Below are positions 6,879 through 12,227 of a stretch of 12,227 nt of DNA, piece by piece. The notes beneath the pieces are model-generated. The model was not told the DNA's origin and did no database searches. It was given only the letters and a program-made list of their open reading frames with translations. The position numbers and the translations under genes were made by a program. Within the stretch, counting starts at the first letter, position 1, and each line of letters opens with the position of its first letter. The stretch is from an uncultured Clostridia bacterium (GTDB taxonomy: Bacteria > Bacillota > Clostridia > Christensenellales > UBA1242): contig CALVUB010000017.1 in the NCBI GenBank assembly GCA_944363385.1, positions 1-12,227 of the forward strand, given 5' to 3'.

Positions 6879-7983
6879 TTATTTACCGCTTGTTTTTTTC
6901 AAATATTCATTGATAAACTCTTGAATGTTTCCGTCCATAACCCAATTGATATTGGGTTCTTCATAGCCAGTTCGATGGTCTTTGACCAAAGTGTATGGAC
7001 AAAAGACATAGCTTCTTATTTGACTGCCCCATTCAATCTTTTTGATTTCACCGCGAACTGACGCCATTTCCTCCATTTCTTTAGCTTCTTGCATTTCAAC
7101 CAGCTTTGAGTAAAGCATTTGCATGGCAACTTCTCGATTTTGAAGTTGTGAGCGTTCATTTTGACAAGCAACAACAATGCCTGTTGGAATATGTGTTATT
7201 CTTATTGCGCTTTCAGTTTTATTGACATGCTGACCGCCTGCACCTGACGAACGATAGGTGTCAATTTTAAGGTCTTCTGGCTTTATCTCGATGTCTGGCT
7301 TATCTTCAATCTTAGGCATAACTTCCACGCTAGCAAAAGAGGTATGCCGTCTTGCGTTGGCATCGAAAGGAGAAATTCTAACCAAGCGATGCACGCCTTT
7401 TTCGCACTTTAAAAACCCATAAGCGTTTTCGCCTGAGACCTCAAAAGTGATAGATTTTAAGCCTGCCTCTTCGCCATCAAGACTGTCAAGAACTTTGACA
7501 GACCAACCATTTTTGACGCAATACATTTGATACATTCGCCAAAGCATATCCGTCCAATCGCAAGCCTCTGTTCCTCCAGCCCCAGAATGCAAGGTCACAA
7601 TAGCATCAAAACTGTCATATTTTCCAGACAAAAGCGTTTCAATCTTGGCTTTTTCCACCTTCTCTTCACAATCATGCAAGCCTTCTTCAATTTCTTTTTC
7701 AAGCGAATTTTCACCAAACTCTTGAAAAAGTTCAATAAGCGCTTGCGTGTCGTCATAAGATGATTGAAGGCTTTTAATAAGGGCAATTCTATGCTCTGCC
7801 TCTTTAATTTTTCTGCCTACCGCCAACACTCTTTTTTGGTCAAGATAAAAATTTTCACTTATCTGTTCTTGTTCAAGCTCTTTTATTTTGCCTTCTGCTC
7901 CAGCGTAGTCAAAGACACTCCTTTATAAATTCAATATCTTTTTTAAGTTCCTCCATTCTTGCAATAGCGTTTTCAATAATCAT
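6879..7983 (-). CDS. prfB: Peptide chain release factor 2 (RF2), made by +1 programmed frameshift
   Basis: RF2 releases peptides at UGA and UAA. The gene is in two frames: a 24-codon first part from ATG 7981-7983 (AGGAG upstream, 6-base gap) to TGA at 7909-7911, then a +1 shift into the main frame from GAC (7908-7910). The joined product is 367 aa, close to the 365 aa of E. coli RF2. It shows the stop-codon-recognition tripeptide SPF (204-206) and the catalytic GGQ (249-251) in RSSGAGGQHVNKTES, both at near-identical positions to E. coli. SPF rather than PxT marks RF2, not RF1. The helical N-terminal domain bridges the shift. Expression should be autoregulated: low RF2 slows termination at UGA and favours the shift. 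The gene has its own promoter and terminator and is not joined to secA. Confidence 0.97.
7908..7923 (-). promoter_or_regulatory. prfB programmed +1 frameshift site
   Basis: Reading the minus strand: AAGGAG-TGT-CTTTGAC. An internal Shine-Dalgarno lies three bases before the CTT-TGA slippery site, the same arrangement as in E. coli prfB. CTT slips to TTT and the T is skipped, so UGA at codon 25 is bypassed. It is a conserved sensor of RF2 level, not a sequencing error. Confidence 0.97.
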
Positions 7984-8011
7984 AACATTCTCCTATTTTC
8001 TAGTTTTTTAC

Positions 8012-8040
8012 AATATATCACAAAGCCAAAAAAAAATCAA
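8012..8040 (-). promoter_or_regulatory. sigma-A promoter of prfB
   Basis: Minus-strand TTGATT (8035-8040), 17-bp spacer, TATATT (8012-8017). The predicted start near 8005 gives a leader of about 22 bases containing the AGGAG site. It is back to back with the plus-strand promoter at 8063-8092. Confidence 0.75.
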
Positions 8041-8062
8041 CTAAAATTCTTATGCTAGAGGT

Positions 8063-8092
8063 TTAACACAAAACAAGGCTCAGGCATATATT
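8063..8092 (+). promoter_or_regulatory. sigma-A-like promoter of the 220-aa hypothetical gene
   Basis: TTAACA (8063-8068, 5 of 6 to consensus), 18-bp spacer, TATATT (8087-8092). The predicted start near 8099 gives a leader of about 83 bases. One arm of a repeated near-palindrome (8055-8066) overlaps the -35 box. Confidence 0.65.
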
Positions 8093-8101
8093 AAAATAGT
8101 T

Positions 8102-8156
8102 GATTTTTCTAAATGCGCACTTTCCCCTCGCATAAAAAATCACTAAACCTTTAGTG
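8102..8156 (+). promoter_or_regulatory. structured 5' leader: two hairpins before the ribosome site
   Basis: Hairpin 1 pairs GATTTTT (8102-8108) with AAAAATC (8135-8141), and inside it ATGCG (8113-8117) with CGCAT (8129-8133), leaving a pyrimidine-rich loop with CCCC. Hairpin 2 is the perfect inverted repeat CACTAAACCTTTAGTG (8141-8156). The SD AGGGAGG (8169-8175) follows and is unpaired in this fold. It may stabilise the mRNA or, as DNA, serve as an operator. No known riboswitch class is recognised. Confidence 0.45.
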
Positions 8157-8181
8157 CAAAAAGAATATAGGGAGGTAAAAT

Positions 8182-8844
8182 ATGTCTTTTTACATTAACA
8201 ATACAAATCCAAACAGACCTGGCCCAATCGGCGGAAATGGTTTAAACGGAATTTGTGAAAAAGTACTTATCGAAACAACAAAAGTTTTTGACGCTTGCGT
8301 AAGCCAAACAACAGAAAGCGGAATAATTTTGCCAGTTACAAACTTCAACCCACCATCACCTGCCTTGCCACTGGCTTACATTTCAGCTCAAAACACATCT
8401 CTCTCGACAGTCACAGTGTCAGACATCACAATTGACAGAATAGAGCAAACGCCAAACTATGCAAATGTAAGCCTGACGCTCACAATTCCTGTGACCGTCA
8501 CCTATCGAGACGCAAATGGCGTGATTGGAACGGCAACTTCAACTTTAACCATTGTAAAGAGCGTGGTTCTCTTTGTGCCACAGCCATCACTCTCACCTGT
8601 TAACATCACCGCCAACGCACTCTTTACAAGTTCAATCGGAGCTTACACTGCCGACAACACCTTTACAGTAACTGGGTGCATTCAAGTGATTGTAAAAGTT
8701 ACTTCTGTGGTTGACCTTCTCGTGCCAAGCTATGGCTATCCTGTAATACCACCTTGCCAAGCTCCAGAGCCTGCCTCTGCCTGCCCTGGTTTCCAAAATG
8801 TGCCACTATATCCAACGGCGAGCGCTTCAAGGACAATAAACTAA
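8182..8844 (+). CDS. Uncharacterised beta-rich protein, possibly a spore/cell-envelope type protein
   Basis: A 220-aa protein with no signal peptide or membrane helix. The first 24 residues are Asn/Pro/Gly-rich. Then come ICEKVLIETTKVFDACVSQ (24-42) and a Ser/Thr/Val-rich region of alternating hydrophobic residues (70-180), which suggests beta strands. The end has VPSYGYPVIPPC (181-192) and CPGFQNVPLYP (201-211). Five Cys (25, 39, 166, 192, 201) are spread out. The start pattern (Cys, then KVFDAC) and the ending (VPSYGY-P-PPC, CxGF, PLYP) recall uncharacterised Clostridia proteins related in style to spore-coat or SPOCS-like proteins, but this is from memory of patterns, not a firm family call. 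The ATG follows AGGGAGG by 6 bases, so the start is secure. It is a single-gene transcript, divergent from prfB, closed by a bidirectional terminator. Function unknown. Confidence 0.85.
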   Translation: MSFYINNTNPNRPGPIGGNGLNGICEKVLIETTKVFDACVSQTTESGIILPVTNFNPPSPALPLAYISAQNTSLSTVTVSDITIDRIEQTPNYANVSLTLTIPVTVTYRDANGVIGTATSTLTIVKSVVLFVPQPSLSPVNITANALFTSSIGAYTADNTFTVTGCIQVIVKVTSVVDLLVPSYGYPVIPPCQAPEPASACPGFQNVPLYPTASASRTIN

Positions 8845-8871
8845 AAACATTCTCTTTAACAATTTTAAAAC

Positions 8872-8904
8872 AAAAAAACACGCAAACTTTTAAAGCGTGT
8901 TTTT
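8872..8904 (+). terminator. bidirectional terminator between the 220-aa gene and tlyA
   Basis: AAAAACACGC and GCGTGTTTTT form a 10-bp stem around an 11-base loop. The T tract on either strand (TTTTT on plus, seven T on minus) allows it to end both convergent genes. A second small hairpin TTAAGG/CCTTAA (8911-8929) lies between it and the tlyA stop, without a clear T tract. Confidence 0.88.
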
Positions 8905-8933
8905 CATTTTTTAAGGTTTTTTGCCTTAATTTA

Positions 8934-9734
8934 TCAAAAAAAATGTCGATTTTCTTTAATTTTCTTTAATTTTTCAAACGCCTCGTCAACAACTTTTGAA
9001 ACATTGCCCTCAAAATTTGCCATTCCATTCAAATAGAAAAGATATTCAAGATTGCCTTCTTTGCCTTGAATGGAAGAGTAGCAAAGTCCACTGATTTTGA
9101 AACCAAGCCCTTTAAGATAAAGGCAAAATTTTTCCAACAAATTTTTATGAAGTTTTTTGTCAAGCACCACACCCTTAAATTTTTTGGCAAGCTCTTTTCC
9201 ACACTCAAATTGCGGTTTGAAAAGCATGCAGACCTCTTTTGAAGTGCCAAAAATTTCAACTAACTTTGGAAATATATGCCGAAGCGAAATAAATGACAGG
9301 TCGCCAGTGATAAAGTCAACATCTTGAAAAGCCTCTTTTGAAACCTTGCGAAAATCGGTGTTTTCAATGTCAATCACCCGCTTGTCAAATTTAAGTTTTT
9401 TGTCAAGCTGACTTTTGCCAACATCGAGAGCATAAACCTTTTTTGCGCCATTTTCAAGACAAACTTCACTAAACCCTCCAGTTGAAGCGCCGATATCAAG
9501 CACCACCTTTTCATTAAGATCTATGCCAAATTTTTCAATTGCGCCCAAAAGTTTGTATGCTCCGCGCGAGACATACATTTTGCCTTCTTTTATCTCCACC
9601 TTTTGCCCTTCCACTTCAAACGCTGGCTTGGTTTGAATTTTGCCGTCAACAAAAACTGCGCCAGATTTTATAACCTCTTGCGCCCTAACTCTCGAACAAG
9701 CCAATTTTTCACAAACAACTCTGTCAAGCCTCAT
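8934..9734 (-). CDS. tlyA: TlyA-family rRNA 2'-O-methyltransferase (hemolysin A / YqxC type)
   Basis: TlyA enzymes methylate cytidine 2'-OH in ribosomal RNA using SAM. The protein is 266 aa: an S4 RNA-binding domain at the N-terminus (about 1-55, RLDRVVCEKLACSRVRAQEVI), then an FtsJ/RrmJ-type Rossmann methyltransferase with SAM motif LDIGASTGGFSE (79-90). A Lys-Asp-Lys-Glu catalytic tetrad is visible at K61 (SRGAYK), D145 (GDLSFIS), K173 (LFKPQFE) and E230 (GNLEYLF), with the same spacing as in M. tuberculosis TlyA to within one residue. The start at 9732-9734 is where the family begins, but no Shine-Dalgarno precedes it; an AGAGG lies 16 bases away, too far. A promoter placed exactly for a leaderless transcript is seen. 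The 'hemolysin' name is historical. Whether 16S, 23S or both are modified cannot be told. Confidence 0.94.
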   Translation of the reverse strand: MRLDRVVCEKLACSRVRAQEVIKSGAVFVDGKIQTKPAFEVEGQKVEIKEGKMYVSRGAYKLLGAIEKFGIDLNEKVVLDIGASTGGFSEVCLENGAKKVYALDVGKSQLDKKLKFDKRVIDIENTDFRKVSKEAFQDVDFITGDLSFISLRHIFPKLVEIFGTSKEVCMLFKPQFECGKELAKKFKGVVLDKKLHKNLLEKFCLYLKGLGFKISGLCYSSIQGKEGNLEYLFYLNGMANFEGNVSKVVDEAFEKLKKIKENRHFF

Positions 9735-9740
9735 ATTTAT

Positions 9741-9769
9741 ATATTACCAGCCTCTTTCCCAAAAAGCAA
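9741..9769 (-). promoter_or_regulatory. putative tlyA promoter, leaderless arrangement
   Basis: Minus-strand TTGCTT (9764-9769), 17-bp spacer, TAATAT (9741-9746), then six bases to the ATG. With standard spacing +1 is the A of the ATG. The boxes match consensus only moderately (3/6 and 4/6). A terminator at 9772-9798 closes the upstream gene, so a promoter is expected within these few bases. Confidence 0.55.
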
Positions 9770-9771
9770 AG

Positions 9772-9798
9772 AAAAAATAGGACAAAGCCCTACTTTTT
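9772..9798 (-). terminator. terminator overlapping the stop codon of the XRE gene
   Basis: On the minus strand AAAAAGTAGGG pairs with TCCTATTTTTT around loop CTTTG (11 bp, including two G-T wobbles). The last codons and the TAG stop of the regulator gene form the left arm, and the T tract is the right arm. It also reads acceptably on the plus strand. Confidence 0.7.
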
Positions 9799-10089
9799 CA
9801 AAAATTCAATCATGTTTTTCTTTTTATCAATAGAAAGTCCTTCAATCAAAGATTGAAGCTCATTGTCAACATCATAGCTATAAATATTTTTGCTGAAGAA
9901 ACGCTCAATTGGAAAATTGCAAACTTCCAAAACCGCAAGAAGCTTTTCCATAGTCAAAACAATCTTGCCACTTTCAACTTTAGCAATATATTGCGGACTC
10001 ATTCCAATCCTTTGACTAAGCTCTCTGGCTGACAAATTAGCCTGATTCCTCACATATCCCAGCCTTGTTAAAATTTCTTTTAAATCCAT
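9790..10089 (-). CDS. Small XRE/HTH-type DNA-binding regulator
   Basis: A 99-aa protein. The first two thirds are a Cro/CI-type helix-turn-helix: LTRLGYVRNQANLSARELSQRIGMS (start near residue 7), with recognition part SPQYIAKVESGK and a following helix MEKLLAVLEVCN, then FPIERFF. The C-terminal third (about 68-99) is Lys-rich and helical, perhaps for dimerisation. The start ATG 10087-10089 follows AGAGG by 6 bases; the frame stays open 20 codons further upstream, but that part has no ribosome site. It is divergent from the SLOG-like gene, with palindromes between them, so it may control that gene and itself. Transcription likely ends at the hairpin built over its stop codon. No partner or ligand domain is seen. 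Confidence 0.88.
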   Translation of the reverse strand: MDLKEILTRLGYVRNQANLSARELSQRIGMSPQYIAKVESGKIVLTMEKLLAVLEVCNFPIERFFSKNIYSYDVDNELQSLIEGLSIDKKKNMIEFLKK

Positions 10090-10162
10090 AATTTTCCTCT
10101 TACTTAATTTTACCTTAAAGGAAATACTAGCTTTAATATTTATAATCATAAAAAATATTAAA

Positions 10163-10199
10163 AATATTCAAAATGAATATTATAAATCATAAATTTATG
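10163..10199. promoter_or_regulatory. two palindromes between the XRE and SLOG-like genes (candidate operators)
   Basis: AATATTCA-AAA-TGAATATT (10163-10181) is a perfect 8-bp inverted repeat with 3-bp centre. CATAAATTTATG (10188-10199) is a perfect 12-bp palindrome. The second fills the spacer just before the SLOG gene's -10 box and the first overlaps its -35 region, which is where a repressor would sit. The XRE protein encoded next door is the obvious candidate binder, by inference only. Confidence 0.5.
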
Positions 10200-10200
10200 C

Positions 10201-10206
10201 TATAAT
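10201..10206 (+). promoter_or_regulatory. -10 box of the SLOG-like gene
   Basis: A perfect TATAAT, 24 bases before the ATG, with start expected near 10213. No good -35 hexamer is found at 16-18 bp (TATTAT at 10178-10183), so the promoter may be weak or need an activator. AGGAGG (10220-10225) gives strong ribosome binding. Confidence 0.6.
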
Positions 10207-10230
10207 AAGATTATAAATAAGGAGGTAAAT

Positions 10231-10668
10231 ATGAAAACATGTTGTTTTTTTGGAGATGTTAAGATTAAGGATATAAGTCATTGCTACAAATTGTTGTATG
10301 CTTTGATTGACGAAATGATTGCGAAAAAATATACGCGCTTTCTGCTTGCAGATGACAGCGAGTTTGGAGCAATGGCAATTGAAAGTTTTATCATTTTTAA
10401 AGTTAAATACCACCATATTGAAAGAGTGCTTGTGCAATCTGTAAACTTTTATGACCCATATTATATCAAATATTTTGAGCGCTTTTTTGATAGTTTGCTT
10501 TTCAAAAACCTTAGACTAACCCCTTTTGAGCAATACAAGAACATGATTGACAACAGTTCAATTTGCGTGGTTTATTTTGATGAAAATGTGCCATCTATTG
10601 ACATCAAAAAAGCTGTTCAATATGCAAAAGAACATGACAAAAAAGTTTTAAATTTGCACTTTAAATAG
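10231..10668 (+). CDS. Short SLOG-like (DprA/YpsA-type Rossmann) protein of unknown function
   Basis: A 145-aa protein. The layout matches small SLOG-like/DUF1273-type clostridial proteins: start MKTCCFFGD where relatives have CCFxGH, a second strand then helix TRFLLADDSEFGAMAIESF (35-53), a conserved late motif MIDNSSICVVYFDEN, and final helix and strand VQYAKEHDKKVLNL. SLOG proteins share a Rossmann-like fold thought to bind nucleotide-type ligands; some act in stress and defence signalling. Differences here: the His of the GH motif is Asp (residue 9), the glycine in the second loop is replaced (LLADDSEF rather than a G-x-SEF type loop), and the protein is somewhat short. The start follows AGGAGG and TAAAT. 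It is divergent from an XRE regulator, has its own promoter and shares a terminator with fakA. The superfamily call rests on motif recognition, so is moderate; function unknown. Confidence 0.75.
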   Translation: MKTCCFFGDVKIKDISHCYKLLYALIDEMIAKKYTRFLLADDSEFGAMAIESFIIFKVKYHHIERVLVQSVNFYDPYYIKYFERFFDSLLFKNLRLTPFEQYKNMIDNSSICVVYFDENVPSIDIKKAVQYAKEHDKKVLNLHFK

Positions 10669-10672
10669 TTAT

Positions 10673-10709
10673 AAAAAAAGACCTAAAGTGTTTAGCTTTG
10701 GGTCTTTTT
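10673..10709 (+). terminator. bidirectional terminator between the SLOG-like gene and fakA
   Basis: GACCTAAAG (10680-10688) pairs with CTTTGGGTC (10696-10704), one T-G wobble, around a 7-base loop, flanked by A5 and T5. It ends the plus-strand gene 5 bases after its stop and lies 13 bases beyond the fakA stop on the minus strand. Confidence 0.92.
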
Positions 10710-10722
10710 GCTTTATTCTGTT

Positions 10723-12227
10723 TTATTCAACGCTTACAAGATAATAATAAACTGGTTGACCGCCATAGACAGCGCTTACCTCAACCTCTGGGTATTTTTT
10801 GCTGAGCGACTCAACAAGTGAGTTTGCCTCTTCTTCGCGAATGTCTTCGCCATAGAAAAGGGTTATATTCATCACTGAGTCATTCATCATCTTTTCAATA
10901 AGCTTTGTGGTTGTTTCGCCCACAAGTTTGCCTTTTGCAAGAATAGCTTTATCGTCAAGTCCGATGATTTCGCCAACTGCAAGGTCAAAACCGTCAACAT
11001 GAGTGTCGCGAACGGCATAAGTTACCGAGCCAGAGTGAACATTTTTTATGGTCTCTTTCATACTTTCAGAATTTTCTTCAACTGAGCCGTCAGGATTGAA
11101 AGCAAGCGAAGCAGAAATGCCTTCTGGGATTGACCTTGTAGGCACAACAATAAGATTTTTTGAAGTCAAATCATTTGCTTGTTCTGCTGCCAAAACAATG
11201 TTTTTGTTGTTTGGGAAAACGATAACATTTGTGGCAGGAACTTTATCGCAGGCAGCGGCAATGTCCTCTGCACTAGGGTTCATAGTCTGTCCGCCCACAA
11301 TAATTTCATCAACGCCCAAATCTTTGAAAATATTGGCAATTCCGTCACCAGGGGCAACAGCAACCATGCCGATTTCCTTTGTTATCTCTTGCACAAGCGC
11401 CTTTTTCTTGAGTTCACGGTTTTGTTCAAGCATGTTTTCAATCTTAAGGTTGTAAAGTTCTCCAAGTTCAAGCGCATATTCAAGGGCTTTGTTTGGCTCG
11501 TTTGAATGCACATGCACTTTTACAAGGCTAAGGTCACCAATACAAATAACAGAGTCACCAATTGCCATAAGTTTTTCGCGGAGTTTGTCTATATCGGCTT
11601 CAGTGGTCTTTTTCTTCATATTGATAATCATGTATTCGGTGCAATAACCAAATTGAATGTCGCCGAGGTTGTTTATGTCAGCAATAACATCGTCAACCGT
11701 TTGAGGTTTCTTTTCATCGTCAAAACTAAGTTCAAAGTTCTCTTCGCCAATCAAAAGTTTGTAAAAGCCTGTGAAGATAACTATAATTCCTCGTCCGCCC
11801 GCATCAACAACTCCCGCTTTTTTAAGCACTGGAAGCATTTCAGGCGTCTGTTTTAAGATTTCTTCGCCTGTGTCAAGCACTTTTTTGAGGAAAACTTCAA
11901 AGTCGTCACATTTTTTTGCAACATTGACAGCATTTTCAGCCATAACACGAATAACGGTCAAGATTGTGCCTTCTTTCGGTTTTGTAACAGCTTTGTAGGC
12001 AATGTTTGCCCCCTCTTGCATTGCACGAGCAAAAACTTTGGTAGTTATCTCACTACACTTGGCTGTTTCTGAGCAAAAGCCTTTGAAAATCTGAGAGGTG
12101 ATAACACCGCTATTCCCTCTTGCACCCTTAAGCGCGCCCTTAGCAAAAGCCTCGCTAAGAGAGTCCATATTGTTGTTTATACATTTTGAAACTTCATTGA
12201 CTGCCGACTTCATGGTAAGGAACATGT
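10723..12227 (-). CDS. fakA: FakA/YloV-like fatty acid kinase ATP-binding subunit (DhaL domain), 5' end cut by window
   Basis: FakA phosphorylates fatty acids held by FakB, feeding acyl-phosphate to phospholipid synthesis. At least 500 aa are visible; the frame runs off the window edge and about 45 residues, including the DGDTGTN-type nucleotide motif, should lie beyond it. The first visible Met is internal. Seen here: rest of the DhaL/DAK2 domain (GARGNSGVITSQIFKGF at 34-50, TKPKEGTILTV at 81-91, GVVDAGGRG at 138-146); a middle domain with GYCTEY (Cys195) and VHVHSN (His238, His240), matching in spacing the residues reported as metal ligands in S. aureus FakA; then VAPGDGIANIF and GGQTMNPS; and the C-terminal EDD-like domain ending GGQPVYYYLVSVE. 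The ending is typical of the YloV family. No frameshift is seen. Any partner gene would lie outside the window. Confidence 0.92.
   Translation of the reverse strand, partial: MFLTMKSAVNEVSKCINNNMDSLSEAFAKGALKGARGNSGVITSQIFKGFCSETAKCSEITTKVFARAMQEGANIAYKAVTKPKEGTILTVIRVMAENAVNVAKKCDDFEVFLKKVLDTGEEILKQTPEMLPVLKKAGVVDAGGRGIIVIFTGFYKLLIGEENFELSFDDEKKPQTVDDVIADINNLGDIQFGYCTEYMIINMKKKTTEADIDKLREKLMAIGDSVICIGDLSLVKVHVHSNEPNKALEYALELGELYNLKIENMLEQNRELKKKALVQEITKEIGMVAVAPGDGIANIFKDLGVDEIIVGGQTMNPSAEDIAAACDKVPATNVIVFPNNKNIVLAAEQANDLTSKNLIVVPTRSIPEGISASLAFNPDGSVEENSESMKETIKNVHSGSVTYAVRDTHVDGFDLAVGEIIGLDDKAILAKGKLVGETTTKLIEKMMNDSVMNITLFYGEDIREEEANSLVESLSKKYPEVEVSAVYGGQPVYYYLVSVE

Noticed and set aside
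7827..7829. Start of prfB at the internal TTG codon
   Set aside because: The frame continues upstream through RF2 helical sequence to the CTTTGAC frameshift site; no SD is found at this TTG.
8911..8929. Second hairpin TTAAGG/CCTTAA after the bidirectional terminator
   Set aside because: Short A/T-rich stem without a T tract on either strand; not supportable as a separate terminator.
10090..10149. 20-residue N-terminal extension of the XRE regulator
   Set aside because: The AGAGG ribosome site sits directly before ATG 10087-10089 and the extension is low-complexity intergenic sequence without an SD.
10195..10437. 80-codon minus-strand reading frame opposite the SLOG-like gene
   Set aside because: It overlaps the SLOG promoter and coding start, has no ribosome site and no recognisable protein features.
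11048..11998. Several plus-strand open frames opposite fakA
   Set aside because: They are antisense shadows of a well-conserved coding sequence with no SD or promoter.

Overview
The window is an AT-rich, gene-dense stretch of bacterial chromosome. It reads with the standard genetic code: TGA is a stop in tsaD and tlyA, and prfB carries the classic in-frame TGA. Gene content points to the low-GC Gram-positives (Bacillota, Clostridia-like): an hrcA-grpE-dnaK operon under a CIRCE operator, a FakA/YloV-type protein, TlyA/YqxC, a PnuC transporter, strong AGGAGG-type ribosome sites and sigma-A-like promoters. No mobile element, CRISPR array, tRNA or rRNA is visible, and no gene-free stretch exceeds 300 bp. 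The longest (3517-3788) holds the hrcA promoter with CIRCE and the terminator of the neighbouring operon.

Layout. (1) 1-3601, minus strand: heat-shock operon hrcA-grpE-dnaK, driven by a near-consensus promoter with CIRCE at the start site. A weak hairpin lies after dnaK at the window edge, and dnaJ is not visible. (2) 3725-6829, minus: operon tsaD-pnuC-U32 (TrhP-like), closed by a strong terminator. Two of its three genes probably modify tRNA anticodon loops (positions 37 and 34). (3) 6849-7983, minus: prfB (RF2) with an intact +1 programmed frameshift, its own promoter and terminator. (4) 8063-8904, plus: an unrecognised 220-aa beta-rich protein with a structured leader, divergent from prfB. 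(5) 8934-9769, minus: tlyA. (6) 9772-10706: a small XRE-type regulator (minus) divergent from a short SLOG-like protein (plus), with two palindromes between them. (7) 10723 to the window end, minus: a fakA-like gene cut by the edge.

Most notable points: GrpE has its usual N-terminal tail replaced by about 70 residues holding 17 cysteines in seven CxC motifs plus 7 histidines, like a metallothionein. DnaK has Ser where the conserved proline-switch residue (E. coli Pro143) should be. tsaD and tlyA have no Shine-Dalgarno but have promoter-like elements placed so that transcription would begin at or within a few bases of the ATG, which suggests leaderless mRNAs beside otherwise SD-led genes. The XRE/SLOG pair, with its palindromic intergenic region and unusual SLOG motif residues, is the best candidate for a small undescribed sensing module. 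All functional statements are from reading the sequence; no database search was made.
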